Shown here in pieces: positions 8,813 through 16,882 of a stretch of DNA of 64,000 nucleotides (the stretch's first letter is position 1; each line of letters starts with the position of its first letter). The notes under the pieces were generated by a model. It was not told where the DNA came from. It saw only the letters and a list, made by a program, of their open reading frames with translations, and did no database searches. Location of the stretch: the NCBI GenBank assembly GCA_964612485.1, contig CAZTFF010000012.1, forward strand, positions 45,187 to 109,186, in the 5' to 3' direction. The DNA comes from JAFGNV01 sp964612485 (GTDB lineage: Bacteria > Chloroflexota > Anaerolineae > 4572-78 > J111). Position numbers and translations under genes: made by a program.

Positions 8813-8929
8813 CTATTCGTATCTTAGCGCGTCAATCGATTTCAGCCGGGCAGCCCGGGTGGCGGGGTATTACACTCCAAAGAACAGGCCCACGGCAGCG
8901 GCAAAGCCGGTTGCCAGCAGCACCGCGTT
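8813..8929 (-). pseudogene. C-terminal fossil of a MacB/FtsX-type ABC permease
   Basis: On the minus strand, codons 8929 to 8813 read NAVLLATGFAAAVGLFFGV, stop, YPATRAARLKSIDALRYE, stop. The last transmembrane helix plus the (G)-YPAxRAARLxxIxALRYE tail is the standard C-terminus of MacB/FtsX-superfamily permeases. An in-frame TAA sits exactly between GV and YPA, and another in-frame TGA lies just upstream. Only about 38 codons remain and no start is present, so this is a decayed remnant. It ends 11 bases upstream of the lipoprotein gene, hinting that a complete export gene once preceded it. Confidence 0.8.
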
Positions 8930-9043
8930 GTTTCACGCCCAACATTTTCCCAAAGTTGCATAAATTATATCCTATATCAATTTATCTTCAACAATTCATC
9001 CCTTAACCGGCCAGAGTGACGCCATTTAATGGAGGCGTCGTGA

Positions 9044-9072
9044 TTGCTCGTTCCTCTGATTTGTGGTAACAT
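9044..9072 (+). promoter_or_regulatory. putative promoter of rex
   Basis: TTGCTC (9044-9049), 17-base spacer, TAACAT (9067-9072), 45 bases before the rex ATG. A GACGCC/GGCGTC inverted repeat (9018-9039) lies just upstream. I could not find a convincing TTGTGAA-N4-TTCACAA Rex operator; only one half-like TTTCAC is seen near 9080. Confidence 0.45.
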
Positions 9073-9116
9073 AGTTACGCATTTCACTAAAAATTGGTTC
9101 CGAGGAGGGGCTAACG

Positions 9117-9737
9117 ATGCCAACCAATGATGTTCCTGATATTGTGATCGGTCGATTGCCCGTCTATTTGCGGGCATTGGGACGGATGCAAGAAGCAGGT
9201 CAAGAAATCACGTCGTCTCAGGAATTGGGACAACGTTTGGGAATAGGTTCTGCCCAGATTCGCAAAGATTTATCCCATTTTGGCGAATTTGGCAAGCAGG
9301 GAACGGGGTATGAGGTTAATTACCTGCACGACCAAGTCGCCAAAATTCTGCATGTCGATAGAAACTGGACACTGGCCTTGGTGGGATTTGGTGATTTAGG
9401 GCAGGCGATTTTACACTATGGGGGGTTCCATGGTAAAGGCTTTCATATCAAGGCAATCTTTGATAATGATCCCGCCAAAATAGGCCAGGTGGTTGATGAT
9501 CGAGAGATCTATTCACTTGAGGTATTAGAAACGGTCATAGCCCGGCAAAATATCAAAATGGCCATTATCGCTGTTCCCGCCGGAGCGGCGCAAGAAGTTG
9601 CCGACAAATTGATTGAGGTCGGCATTAAGGCGATTCTGAACTATGCGCTCATTACACTGAGCGTTCCTGATGGGATTCAAGTCCAGTATATTGATCCGAT
9701 CATGCATTTGCAGCGGATGGCTTACTATCTTGAATAG
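9117..9737 (+). CDS. rex: redox-sensing transcriptional repressor Rex
   Basis: 206 residues. The N-terminal winged helix includes RLPVYLRALGRM, ITSSQELGQRLGIGSAQIRKDLSHFGEFGKQGTGY, the usual Rex DNA-reading region. The Rossmann domain follows with LALVGFGDLGQAI (GxGxxG at 90-95), and the domain-swapped C-terminal helix ends in MHLQRMAYYLE. Rex binds NAD+ or NADH and represses respiration and fermentation genes when the NADH ratio is low. GAGGAGGGG lies before the ATG. It is a single-gene unit bounded by its own promoter and a strong terminator. Confidence 0.95.
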   Translation: MPTNDVPDIVIGRLPVYLRALGRMQEAGQEITSSQELGQRLGIGSAQIRKDLSHFGEFGKQGTGYEVNYLHDQVAKILHVDRNWTLALVGFGDLGQAILHYGGFHGKGFHIKAIFDNDPAKIGQVVDDREIYSLEVLETVIARQNIKMAIIAVPAGAAQEVADKLIEVGIKAILNYALITLSVPDGIQVQYIDPIMHLQRMAYYLE

Positions 9738-9769
9738 AGATTGAGCGCAGCCAAATACTTTTTTGAAGA

Positions 9770-9811
9770 AAAAAGACCGCATCACGTTAATTGCGATAGC
9801 GGTCTTTTTTT
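9770..9811. terminator. bidirectional rho-independent terminator between rex and mreB
   Basis: The stem AAGACCGC (9773-9780) pairs with GCGGTCTT (9799-9806). A T-run follows on the plus strand and an A-run precedes on the left, which gives a U-tract on the minus strand too. It serves the convergent rex and mreB genes. Confidence 0.85.
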
Positions 9812-9825
9812 TATCAATTAACCAA

Positions 9826-10833
9826 TCAATAAACAGGCGGAGCGGCCCGGGCCAGCATTTCGCGGATTTCCAGGCCCTGGCCCGCACCCAGCGCCACACA
9901 GGCTACAGGATTATCGGCCACATAACAGGGCACATCAACCTGTTCGGTGAGCATCACATCCAGATTTCGTAACTGTGAGGTGCCGCCGGTCATAATGATA
10001 CCCCGATCAATAATGTCGGAAGCCAGTTCGGGCGGGGTTTTTTCCAGCACGCTCTTAACTACGCCGGCAATGGCGGCTAACGGTTCGCTCATGGCCTCGG
10101 CAATTTCATTTGAGTCGATGGTAATGTTGCGGGGCAAACCGGCCACCTGATCTCGCCCCTTCACTTCCATTTCCAGGGGATTATCTACCGGAATGGCGCT
10201 GCCAATTTGAATCTTGATATCCTGGGCGGTTTGTTCGCCGATGGTCAGGTTATATTTGCGGCGAATGTGGTTGATGATGGCGTCGTCCAACTTCATGCCC
10301 GCTACCCGGATAGAGTTGCTGGCCACAATGCCGTTCATCGAAACGACCGCGGCTTCGGCAGTGCCTCCGCCAATGTCAACCACCATGTTGCCGGTGGGGG
10401 TATCAATGGGCAAGCCGGCGCCGATAGCGGCGGCCAGCGGCTCGGGGATGGTGTGGGCCGGGCGGCGCGCGGCTTTTCGGGCGGCATCTTCTACGGCCCG
10501 GCGTTCAACGCTGGTAATGCCCACCGGCGTACTGATCATAACTTCGGGTGGGAAGAGCCGGAGGCGGCCCACCAGCCGGCCAATATAAAAATCCAGCATG
10601 CGTTCGGTAACGTAATAATCGGCTATCACGCCGTTGCGCAGGGGGCGGCTGATTTCGATGGCTTCTGGCACGCGGCCCAACATCGACAAAGCCTCTTGAC
10701 CAATCGCCACAATGCGGTCTTCGTTTTGTGAAATAGCGACCACAGACGGTTCTTGCAGCACAATGCCCCGTCCTTTGACATAAATCAGAATGCTGCTGGT
10801 CCCTAAATCAACGCCTATTTTCTTTTCAAACAT
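9826..10833 (-). CDS. mreB: rod shape-determining protein MreB
   Basis: 335 residues of actin-fold protein. Phosphate-1 loop IGVDLGTSSILIYVKGRGIVL at the N-terminus, PLRNGVIADYYVTERMLDFYI, ISTPVGITSVERRAVEDAARKA, phosphate-2 VDIGGGTAEAAVVSMNGIV, and the adenosine motif GIIMTGGTSQLRNLDVML. All are typical of MreB, which forms membrane-associated filaments guiding side-wall synthesis. Length is normal. mreC, mreD and rodA are not adjacent, so it is a stand-alone gene with its own promoter, directly downstream of the ATP synthase terminator. Confidence 0.95.
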   Translation of the reverse strand: MFEKKIGVDLGTSSILIYVKGRGIVLQEPSVVAISQNEDRIVAIGQEALSMLGRVPEAIEISRPLRNGVIADYYVTERMLDFYIGRLVGRLRLFPPEVMISTPVGITSVERRAVEDAARKAARRPAHTIPEPLAAAIGAGLPIDTPTGNMVVDIGGGTAEAAVVSMNGIVASNSIRVAGMKLDDAIINHIRRKYNLTIGEQTAQDIKIQIGSAIPVDNPLEMEVKGRDQVAGLPRNITIDSNEIAEAMSEPLAAIAGVVKSVLEKTPPELASDIIDRGIIMTGGTSQLRNLDVMLTEQVDVPCYVADNPVACVALGAGQGLEIREMLARAAPPVY

Positions 10834-10900
10834 AAATTGGTTACTCCGATTTTTGAGAAAAACGCAAGCGGCTGAGTGAGCCTCGCTGGCGCGGCATCTA

Positions 10901-10928
10901 ATTGTATCTCAAATTCAAGATTGAGCAA
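10901..10928 (-). promoter_or_regulatory. sigma-70 promoter of mreB
   Basis: On the minus strand TTGCTC (10923-10928), 16-base spacer, TACAAT (10901-10906). It lies between the ATP operon terminator and the mreB start, with a leader of about 60 bases. Confidence 0.6.
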
Positions 10929-10943
10929 GAAGCTACAGCCCGT

Positions 10944-10971
10944 AAAAAAGCCAGGAGCGTTAACTCCTGGC
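10944..10971 (-). terminator. rho-independent terminator of the ATP synthase operon
   Basis: On the minus strand GCCAGGAG, a six-base loop (TTAACG), CTCCTGGC and then TTTTTT. The eight-pair GC-rich stem spans 10950-10971 and the U-tract is 10945-10950. It lies 24 bases after the atpC stop. Confidence 0.9.
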
Positions 10972-10995
10972 CTGGAAAAATCTGGCGTAGGGCCG

Positions 10996-11445
10996 TTAAT
11001 TTGCGCTAAAATCTGAGGGTGGGGGGCGGCGGTCTTTGTTGTTTCTCCGGCGTTCGGCTACTTTCAGGCGGACCAAAGAGCGCTGCAGGGCAGCTTCGGC
11101 CTCGGAGAAGTCACGTTTTGCTTCCTCGCTGCTTTCCAGCCGGCTTTTCGCCTGCTCGCGGGCAACTCTGGCGCGTTCAATATTAATCTCATCGGCCCGT
11201 TCAGCCGAGTCGGCCAGAACGGTTACGTTGTAGGGCCGTACTTCCATGAAGCCGCCGCCAATGGCAAAAAATTGGTCGGGTTGACCCTGTTTTTTTATTT
11301 CCAGCTCGCCATAGGTGAGCGTTGTCATCAGGGGCGTATGGCGGGGCAGGATACCCAACACGCCGTCGGAACCGGGGGCGATGACCATATTTACGTTGTC
11401 GTCAAACACGGTGCCTTCGACAGTAATGATTTCCAGACGAATCAT
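10996..11445 (-). CDS. atpC: F1 ATP synthase subunit epsilon
   Basis: 149 residues. The N-terminal beta-sandwich (MIRLEIITVEGTVFDD, GILPRHTPLMTTLTYGEL, FAIGGGFMEVRPYNVTVLADSAERADEIN) fits the epsilon subunit of the F1 central stalk. A C-terminal helical hairpin follows (INIERARVAREQAKSRLESSEEAKRD and onwards), the part that can inhibit ATP hydrolysis. The tail after residue 130 is basic and proline-rich (RRRNNKDRRPPP) and slightly longer than usual. Last gene of the operon, 10 bases after atpD and followed by a strong terminator. Confidence 0.95.
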   Translation of the reverse strand: MIRLEIITVEGTVFDDNVNMVIAPGSDGVLGILPRHTPLMTTLTYGELEIKKQGQPDQFFAIGGGFMEVRPYNVTVLADSAERADEINIERARVAREQAKSRLESSEEAKRDFSEAEAALQRSLVRLKVAERRRNNKDRRPPPSDFSAN

Positions 11446-11455
11446 TTCTTAACCC

Positions 11456-12856
11456 TTAATCCTCGGCGTTTTCGGCCCGTTCAAATACTTCATCAATGTT
11501 GCCGGCCATGTAAAAATGAGTTTCAGCCACGTGATCCAACTCACCGTCCAGAATCTTTTTGAACCCGGCTACGGTTTCTCCGGTGGGCACGTAGCGTCCG
11601 GGCCGCCCGGTGAACTGTTCGGCCACAAACATAGGCTGCGAGAAGAAGCGCTGTATTTTCCGCGCGCGGGCCACCGTTAACTTGTCGTCTTCGGATAGCT
11701 CGTCGATACCCAGAATGGCAATAATGTCTTGCAAATCCTTAAGGCGTTGCAGCACGCTTTGCACCTCACGGGCCACATTGTAATGTTCTTCGCCGACCAC
11801 ATTGGGATCGAGTACGCGGCTGTTGGAGGCCAGCGGGTCTACCGCCGGATAGATCCCTAACTCTGCAATCGAGCGTTCCAGTGAGATTGTTGCATCCAGG
11901 TGGGCAAAGGTGGTAACCGGGGCGGGGTCGGTGTAGTCGTCGGCGGGCACGTAAACGGCCTGCATACTGGTAATGGAGCCGCGCCGGGTCGAGGTGATGC
12001 GCTCTTGCAATTCACCCATTTCGGTTCCCAGTGTCGGTTGGTAGCCCACTGCGCTGGGCATCCGGCCCAGCAAAGCCGACACTTCGGCCCCGCTCATCAC
12101 AAAGCGGAAGATGTTGTCGATAAAGAGCAGCACGTCGCGCCCTTCGTCGCGGAAATATTCGGCCATGGTCAAACCGGTCAGGGCCACCCGCAGGCGCACC
12201 CCCGGCGGTTCGTTCATTTGTCCAAAGACCATGCAGAGTTTGTCGAGCACGCCGGCTTCTTGCATTTCCTGATAAAGCTGGGTACCTTCGCGAGTACGCT
12301 CGCCCACACCGGCAAATACGGAATATCCGCCGTGCTCGCGGGCCAGCGAGGAAATAAGCTCCATAATGATGACGGTTTTGCCCACGCCGGCGCCGCCAAA
12401 TACGCCCGTTTTCCCGCCTTTGGTAAAGGGGGCTACCAGGTCAATCACCTTCATACCGGTTTCAAAGACTTCGGTCTGGGCCACCTGATCTTTAAAGTCG
12501 GGCGTAGGGCGGTGGATGGGGTAATGGGTTTCGGCCTCAACCGGGCCTTGCCCATCTACGGGGCGGCCCAGCACATTAAAAATGCGTCCCAACGACGCCT
12601 CTCCTACCGGTACGCTGATGGGCGCGCCCGTATCAAGGGCCGTCTGGCCGCGCCGCAGGCCGTCGGTGGCGTCCATGGCTATCGTACGGACAATATCATT
12701 GCTTCTATGCTGCTGCACTTCCAGAGTCAGCGATTCCCGGCCTTCCCGTTCAACTTCCAGGGCGTGATAGATCTCGGGTAATTGCTCCGGGGGAAATTCT
12801 ACGTCTACAACCGCACCTAATACCTGTACAATGCGGCCTGCAGTTCCTTTTGCCAT
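11456..12856 (-). CDS. atpD: F1 ATP synthase subunit beta
   Basis: 466 residues, the catalytic F1 subunit. P-loop GGAGVGKT at 154-161, GERTREG, Walker B DVLLFIDNIF, MNEPPGVR, and the C-terminal FTGRPGRYV. The stretch after FIDNIFRF reads VMSGAEVSALLGRMPSAVGYQPTL, where most bacteria have TQAGSEVSALLGR; this is a local divergence and not a lost catalytic residue. GGAGGA precedes the ATG. It lies 33 bases after atpG and 10 before atpC. Works with AtpA in the alpha3beta3 ring. Confidence 0.97.
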   Translation of the reverse strand: MAKGTAGRIVQVLGAVVDVEFPPEQLPEIYHALEVEREGRESLTLEVQQHRSNDIVRTIAMDATDGLRRGQTALDTGAPISVPVGEASLGRIFNVLGRPVDGQGPVEAETHYPIHRPTPDFKDQVAQTEVFETGMKVIDLVAPFTKGGKTGVFGGAGVGKTVIIMELISSLAREHGGYSVFAGVGERTREGTQLYQEMQEAGVLDKLCMVFGQMNEPPGVRLRVALTGLTMAEYFRDEGRDVLLFIDNIFRFVMSGAEVSALLGRMPSAVGYQPTLGTEMGELQERITSTRRGSITSMQAVYVPADDYTDPAPVTTFAHLDATISLERSIAELGIYPAVDPLASNSRVLDPNVVGEEHYNVAREVQSVLQRLKDLQDIIAILGIDELSEDDKLTVARARKIQRFFSQPMFVAEQFTGRPGRYVPTGETVAGFKKILDGELDHVAETHFYMAGNIDEVFERAENAED

Positions 12857-12889
12857 TCAGTCCTCCTAAAAACAGGGATCGTTTTAACG

Positions 12890-13783
12890 CTAAGCCTGGG
12901 CCAAAGCCTCGGCACCCCCTGCAATGTCTAACATTTCTTTGGTAATCGCGTCTTGTCGTAATTTGTTGTAGGTCAGCGTCAGATCGCTCACCAGTTCGTT
13001 GGCGTTGTTGGTGGCATTACGCATCGCCACCATCCGCGCCGAATGTTCGCTGGCCAGGGCTTCCAAGACAGCCTGGTAAATTTGAACTTCTGTGAAGCGG
13101 GGCAGAATTGTATCAAACAGGGTGTCCCGGTTAGGTTCGTAGAGGTATTCAACCCTGCCCATGGTTTGTTCTTCGGTCATATGCCGGCTCATCACTTTGC
13201 CCTCGATGGTGCGCGGCTGGATCGGCAGCAGAAGACGCATGGTGGGGTCTTGTTGAAGGGTGTTCACAAAGCGGGTATAGGCCAGGTGAACTTCGTCAAA
13301 ATCCCCCTCTAAAAACCCGTCTATGGCCACACGGGCAATGGGCGAAATATCGAACGAAGTGGGCCGGGCCGGTAGATCGCTGAATTCAGCAATAACCGTT
13401 CGCCCATAGCGCACCATCAGATCGCGCCCTTTTCGGCCTACAGTGATCAACTCGGCGCCTTGCCGATTATTTTCACGCATAAAACGGATGGTATGGCGAA
13501 TGATGTTGGTGTTATACGCGCCCGCCAATCCTTTATCGGCGGTAATCAAAATAATGGCTACCTTGTTAACCGAACCGCGCGGCGTGAGCAGGGGGTGGGT
13601 GCTGGGAACCTGAGATAAATACGTTAATACTTCCCAGGCTTTGTTAGCGTAAGGCCGGGAGGCCAGGGCCTGTTCTTGCGCCCGGCGCATCCGGGAAGCC
13701 GCCACCATCTGCATAGCGCGGGTTACTTGCGCGATGTTTTTTACACTTTTGATTCGTCGTCTGATTTCACGAATAGAAGCCAC
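12890..13783 (-). CDS. atpG: F1 ATP synthase subunit gamma
   Basis: 297 residues from a GTG start preceded by AAGGA. The N-terminal helix ASIREIRRRIKSVKNIAQVTRAMQMVAASR and the C-terminal helix MRNATNNANELVSDLTLTYNKLRQ with ITKEMLDIAGGAEAL are the two halves of the rotating coiled coil. The central Rossmann-like part carries ITADKGLAGAYN. This subunit is the rotor shaft connecting the c-ring with the catalytic head. Length is normal. It starts 9 bases after the atpA stop. Confidence 0.96.
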   Translation of the reverse strand: MASIREIRRRIKSVKNIAQVTRAMQMVAASRMRRAQEQALASRPYANKAWEVLTYLSQVPSTHPLLTPRGSVNKVAIILITADKGLAGAYNTNIIRHTIRFMRENNRQGAELITVGRKGRDLMVRYGRTVIAEFSDLPARPTSFDISPIARVAIDGFLEGDFDEVHLAYTRFVNTLQQDPTMRLLLPIQPRTIEGKVMSRHMTEEQTMGRVEYLYEPNRDTLFDTILPRFTEVQIYQAVLEALASEHSARMVAMRNATNNANELVSDLTLTYNKLRQDAITKEMLDIAGGAEALAQA

Positions 13784-13792
13784 AACGGGTCC

Positions 13793-15316
13793 TTAGTTTT
13801 CCGGAATTTCGTAGCCAACCGTCTGGTTGTACTCGGCCAGGGCCGCTTTGAGCGAATTTTCAATATCTTCGCTCAACACTTTTTGGCCGGCAATGGCCTG
13901 CCCAATTTCCGGATGGTTGGCCTGCATAAATTGCAGCAGATTATCGACATAATTTTGGATTTCTTCAACCGGTACGCCGCGCGCATACCGATGCGTAAGC
14001 GCGTAAATGGCGATAACCTGATTTTCCAGGTCAATGGGCTGGTACTGCGGCTGTTTGAGCAGTTCGGTCAGGCGCAGCCCGCGGTCCAACTGTTCCCGGG
14101 TAGAGCGGTCGAGGTCGGAGCCAAATTGGGCAAAGGCGGCCAGCTCGCGGAATTGGGCCAGCTCCAGCCGCATCTGGCCGGCCACCTGGCGGATGGCCTT
14201 GGTCTGGGCATCGCCGCCTACGCGGGATACGGACAGCCCGGCGTTGACCGCGGGCCGCTGGCCCGAATAGAACAGGTCGCTTTCCAGGAAAATCTGCCCG
14301 TCGGTGATGGAGATGACGTTGGTGGGCACGTAGGCGCTCATATCGCCGGCCAGGGTTTCAATAATGGGCAGCGCGGTGAGCGATCCCCCGCCGTTGGCCT
14401 CCGATAATTTGGCGGCGCGTTCCAGCAGGCGAGAGTGCAGGTAGAACAGGTCGCCGGGGTAGGCTTCGCGTCCGGGCGGGCGGCGCAGCAGCAGTGAAAT
14501 TTGGCGGTAGGCCCAGGCGTGCTTGCTCAGGTCGTCGTACACTACCAGCGCTTCTTTACCCTGATCCATAAAATATTCGCCAATGGCGCAGCCGCTGTAG
14601 GGAGCCAGGTATTGCATCGGCGCGGGATCAGACGCGCCGGCCACCACTACAATGGTGTGTTCCATCGCGCCGTGCTGTTCCAATGTGCCCACTACCTGGG
14701 CAACCTGTCCCTGCCGCTGGCCAATCGCCACGTAAATGCAGACCAGGTCTTTGCCCTTTTGGTTGATAATAGTGTCGATGGCGATGGCGGTTTTGCCGGT
14801 CTGGCGGTCGCCAATGATCAACTCACGCTGGCCGCGGCCAATCGGGATCATCGAGTCGATGGCCAGGATGCCGGTTTGCACCGGGTCGCTGACGTTGGCC
14901 CGTTCAATCACGCCCGGCGCAATTTTTTCTACCGGGTAGAAGGCATCGTTTTGAATAGCGCCCCTGCCGTCGATGGGTTCGCCCAGGGCATTGACCACCC
15001 GGCCAATGATGGCGTCTCCCACCGGCACCGAGGCAATGCGCCCCGTGCTTTTGACCGTATCGCCTTCTTCAATGTGTTCGTAATTCCCCATAATGACCGC
15101 GCCTACCTGATCGGTTTCCAGGTTCAGCGCCAGGCCCATGGTGCTGCCGGGGAATTCCAGCAGTTCGGTGTACATCACATTGGACAGGCCGCTCACGCGG
15201 GCAATACCGTCGCCTACGCTCAGCACTGTGCCCACATCGGTTGATTCTACGGGGGCTTCAAACGCTTCAATTTGTTGACGTATTTGGGCCGTAATATCGT
15301 CTAACTTTAAAACCAT
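13793..15316 (-). CDS. atpA: F1 ATP synthase subunit alpha
   Basis: 507 residues from ATG 15314-15316, chosen because GGAG lies 7 bases upstream and MVLKLDDITAQIRQQIE is the expected N-terminus; the frame is open 8 codons further back. P-loop GDRQTGKT at 169-176, IYVAIGQRQGQVAQV, PYSGCAIGEYFMDQGKEALVVYDDLSKHA, and the signature PAVNAGLSVSRVGG. It is the non-catalytic nucleotide-binding F1 subunit. A gap of about 175 bases with a foldback repeat separates it from atpH, unusual for an otherwise tight operon. Confidence 0.97.
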   Translation of the reverse strand: MVLKLDDITAQIRQQIEAFEAPVESTDVGTVLSVGDGIARVSGLSNVMYTELLEFPGSTMGLALNLETDQVGAVIMGNYEHIEEGDTVKSTGRIASVPVGDAIIGRVVNALGEPIDGRGAIQNDAFYPVEKIAPGVIERANVSDPVQTGILAIDSMIPIGRGQRELIIGDRQTGKTAIAIDTIINQKGKDLVCIYVAIGQRQGQVAQVVGTLEQHGAMEHTIVVVAGASDPAPMQYLAPYSGCAIGEYFMDQGKEALVVYDDLSKHAWAYRQISLLLRRPPGREAYPGDLFYLHSRLLERAAKLSEANGGGSLTALPIIETLAGDMSAYVPTNVISITDGQIFLESDLFYSGQRPAVNAGLSVSRVGGDAQTKAIRQVAGQMRLELAQFRELAAFAQFGSDLDRSTREQLDRGLRLTELLKQPQYQPIDLENQVIAIYALTHRYARGVPVEEIQNYVDNLLQFMQANHPEIGQAIAGQKVLSEDIENSLKAALAEYNQTVGYEIPEN

Positions 15317-15374
15317 CTTATCTCCATAATCCGTTTGCAAGGTAATTGTGCAAAGTCTTTGAAAATCAAAAATT

Positions 15375-15444
15375 TATTGGTTATTGGAGATTGGAGATTT
15401 CAAACTCCCAATTTTTAATAATCCACCAATCTCTATTACCAATC
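15375..15444. repeat. foldback repeat inside the atp operon (GGAGATTAGAGATT family)
   Basis: Arms 15375-15394 and 15426-15444 (TATTGGTTATTGGAGATTGG against CCAATCTCTATTACCAATC) pair imperfectly around a second inverted motif GGAGATTT...AAACTCCC. It resembles elements at 24553 and 43244. It fills most of the atpH-atpA gap and would form a hairpin in the operon mRNA. Confidence 0.6.
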
Positions 15445-15491
15445 ATTGGTCGAGAATGCGGTAATTGATTCGTAATTCTTAAGCGGATCGC

Positions 15492-16019
15492 CTAATTCTT
15501 AACGCCTACAGCGTTCCCCAAAGCCTCAAGCCGGGTTGCTACGCTGCCGTCCATTACTTTGTCACCAACCTGAACAATGACCCCGCCGATAATGGAAGGA
15601 TTGATGTTGAAGACAAATTCCAGGTTGTCGCCATGTCTTTGGCGTAAGGTTTGGCGGAAATTTTCTTTTTCCGCTTCAGACAGTTCAATGGCAGTGGTTA
15701 CCCAGGCGGTTTGCACTTGCGGCCCGCCGCTTGAAATGCGTTCCAACTCGGCCAGAACATCGCCCAGCATGCCGATGTCGCCGTTTTCCAGCAGGGTGTA
15801 GAAAAAATTGCGGACAATTGGCTCGCTGTCAGCCGGAAGAAGACCATCCAATTCCTGTTTCCGCTCGCCAAAGGCGCGGTCAGCATCGGCCACACGCTCG
15901 GCCAGTGGCGGATTATCGGCCAGCCGGTCGGCTACGGTTTTGAGCGAGATGAGCCACTTTTCCAGCGCCAGACTGAATACGGCCATCGCATATTTCCGCG
16001 AGAGCGTTTGCGCTTTCAC
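15492..16019 (-). CDS. atpH: F1 ATP synthase subunit delta
   Basis: 175 residues. It begins with the helical domain (LSRKYAMAVFSLALEKW, matching the family's ARRYAxALFxxA) and ends with the C-terminal domain (LRQRHGDNLEFVFNINPSIIGGVIVQVGDKVMDGSVATRLEAL) containing the conserved P-x-L/I-I-GG-x-x-x-x-x-G-D pattern. It links F1 to the peripheral stalk. GTG start at 16019 shares its first base with the atpF stop (TAGTG), so the two genes are translationally coupled. Confidence 0.94.
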   Translation of the reverse strand: MKAQTLSRKYAMAVFSLALEKWLISLKTVADRLADNPPLAERVADADRAFGERKQELDGLLPADSEPIVRNFFYTLLENGDIGMLGDVLAELERISSGGPQVQTAWVTTAIELSEAEKENFRQTLRQRHGDNLEFVFNINPSIIGGVIVQVGDKVMDGSVATRLEALGNAVGVKN

Positions 16020-16510
16020 TAGGCCTCTCCTAAATCAGCTAAGAATTGGTCAACCAGTTTGCGCTGGGTTTGTTCATCGATGCCTTCGCCCACAATTTTG
16101 CGCGTCATTTGCAGCGAGAGCGCGGCGGCTTGCTTTTGCAGGTCAACCGCAATTTGTTCTTTTTCCTGCTCGGCTTCTTTGCGGGCCAGGGCTTTAATGG
16201 CCTCGGCTTCTTGCCGGGCCTGATCCAGAATATCCTGGCGCATTTTTTCGGTGGTTTCGGCTGTTTTTCGGGCCTCTTCCTGGGATGATTTGCGCGCTTC
16301 GGCCAGTTCTTTTTCAAACTCGGCGCGCTGCTGGGCGGCTTCCTGGGCCGCTTTATCGGCGGCGGCCAGATTTTCGGCAATGCGCTGCCTGCGTTGCTCC
16401 AGCATGTTTTTTACCGGATTGTACAAAAAGAGCCGGAGCAAAACAACCAGGAGGGTGAAGTTGATAATATAAGCAACAATCCCGGATAGGGAAATTCCTA
16501 ATGCTTCCAA
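16019..16510 (-). CDS. atpF: F0 ATP synthase subunit b
   Basis: 163 residues. One N-terminal membrane span (GIVAYIINFTLLVVLLRLFLY), then LYNPVKNMLEQRRQRI, then a long Ala/Glu/Lys/Gln-rich coiled coil to the end, the standard b-subunit layout of the peripheral stalk. The start is TTG at 16508-16510 with GGGAGG six bases before it. It lies between atpE and atpH; the overlap with atpH is one base. Only one b-type gene is present, so the stalk is probably a homodimer. Confidence 0.94.
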   Translation of the reverse strand: MEALGISLSGIVAYIINFTLLVVLLRLFLYNPVKNMLEQRRQRIAENLAAADKAAQEAAQQRAEFEKELAEARKSSQEEARKTAETTEKMRQDILDQARQEAEAIKALARKEAEQEKEQIAVDLQKQAAALSLQMTRKIVGEGIDEQTQRKLVDQFLADLGEA

Positions 16511-16561
16511 ATTGTGCCTCCCTTCTTATCTTATGATAGTTGTGGTATGGGTCAACACGGT

Positions 16562-16819
16562 CTAAACCACAAAGAGTAAGATGAAGGAAATAACCAGCGC
16601 ATAGATGGCAATGGCTTCAGCAAAGGCGATGCCAATGAACATGACCGTTTGGATTTGGCCTTGCGCTTCCGGGTTGCGGCCAATGGCTTGCAGGGCGCCC
16701 ATGCCAACCAATCCAACCCCAATACCGGGGCCAATAGCGCCTATGCCAATAGCCAACCCTGCTCCTAAAAATTTGACAGCTTGCGCTAACAGCATGAAAC
16801 TTTCACTAGTCAATTCCAT
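16562..16819 (-). CDS. atpE: F0 ATP synthase subunit c
   Basis: 85 residues, a two-helix hairpin. Helix 1 holds GAGLAIGIGAIGPGIGVGLVG, the polar loop is ALQAIGRNPEAQGQ, and helix 2 holds the ion-binding Glu68 in AFAEAIAIYALV. Sodium-type c subunits carry Gln in helix 1 after GPGIG and Ser or Thr right after the Glu; here these are Val35 and Ala69, so proton coupling is expected. AAGGAG precedes the ATG. It forms the rotating c-ring of F0. Confidence 0.96.
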   Translation of the reverse strand: MELTSESFMLLAQAVKFLGAGLAIGIGAIGPGIGVGLVGMGALQAIGRNPEAQGQIQTVMFIGIAFAEAIAIYALVISFILLFVV

Positions 16820-16882
16820 AAGTAACTTTATCTCCTTAACTTGGTAGAAATATAGGTGTTATCATGTTAATGTTTTGAATGG

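Noticed and set aside
9044..9116. Rex self-regulation site in front of rex
   Set aside because: No inverted repeat near the TTGTGAA consensus; only one half-like string is present.
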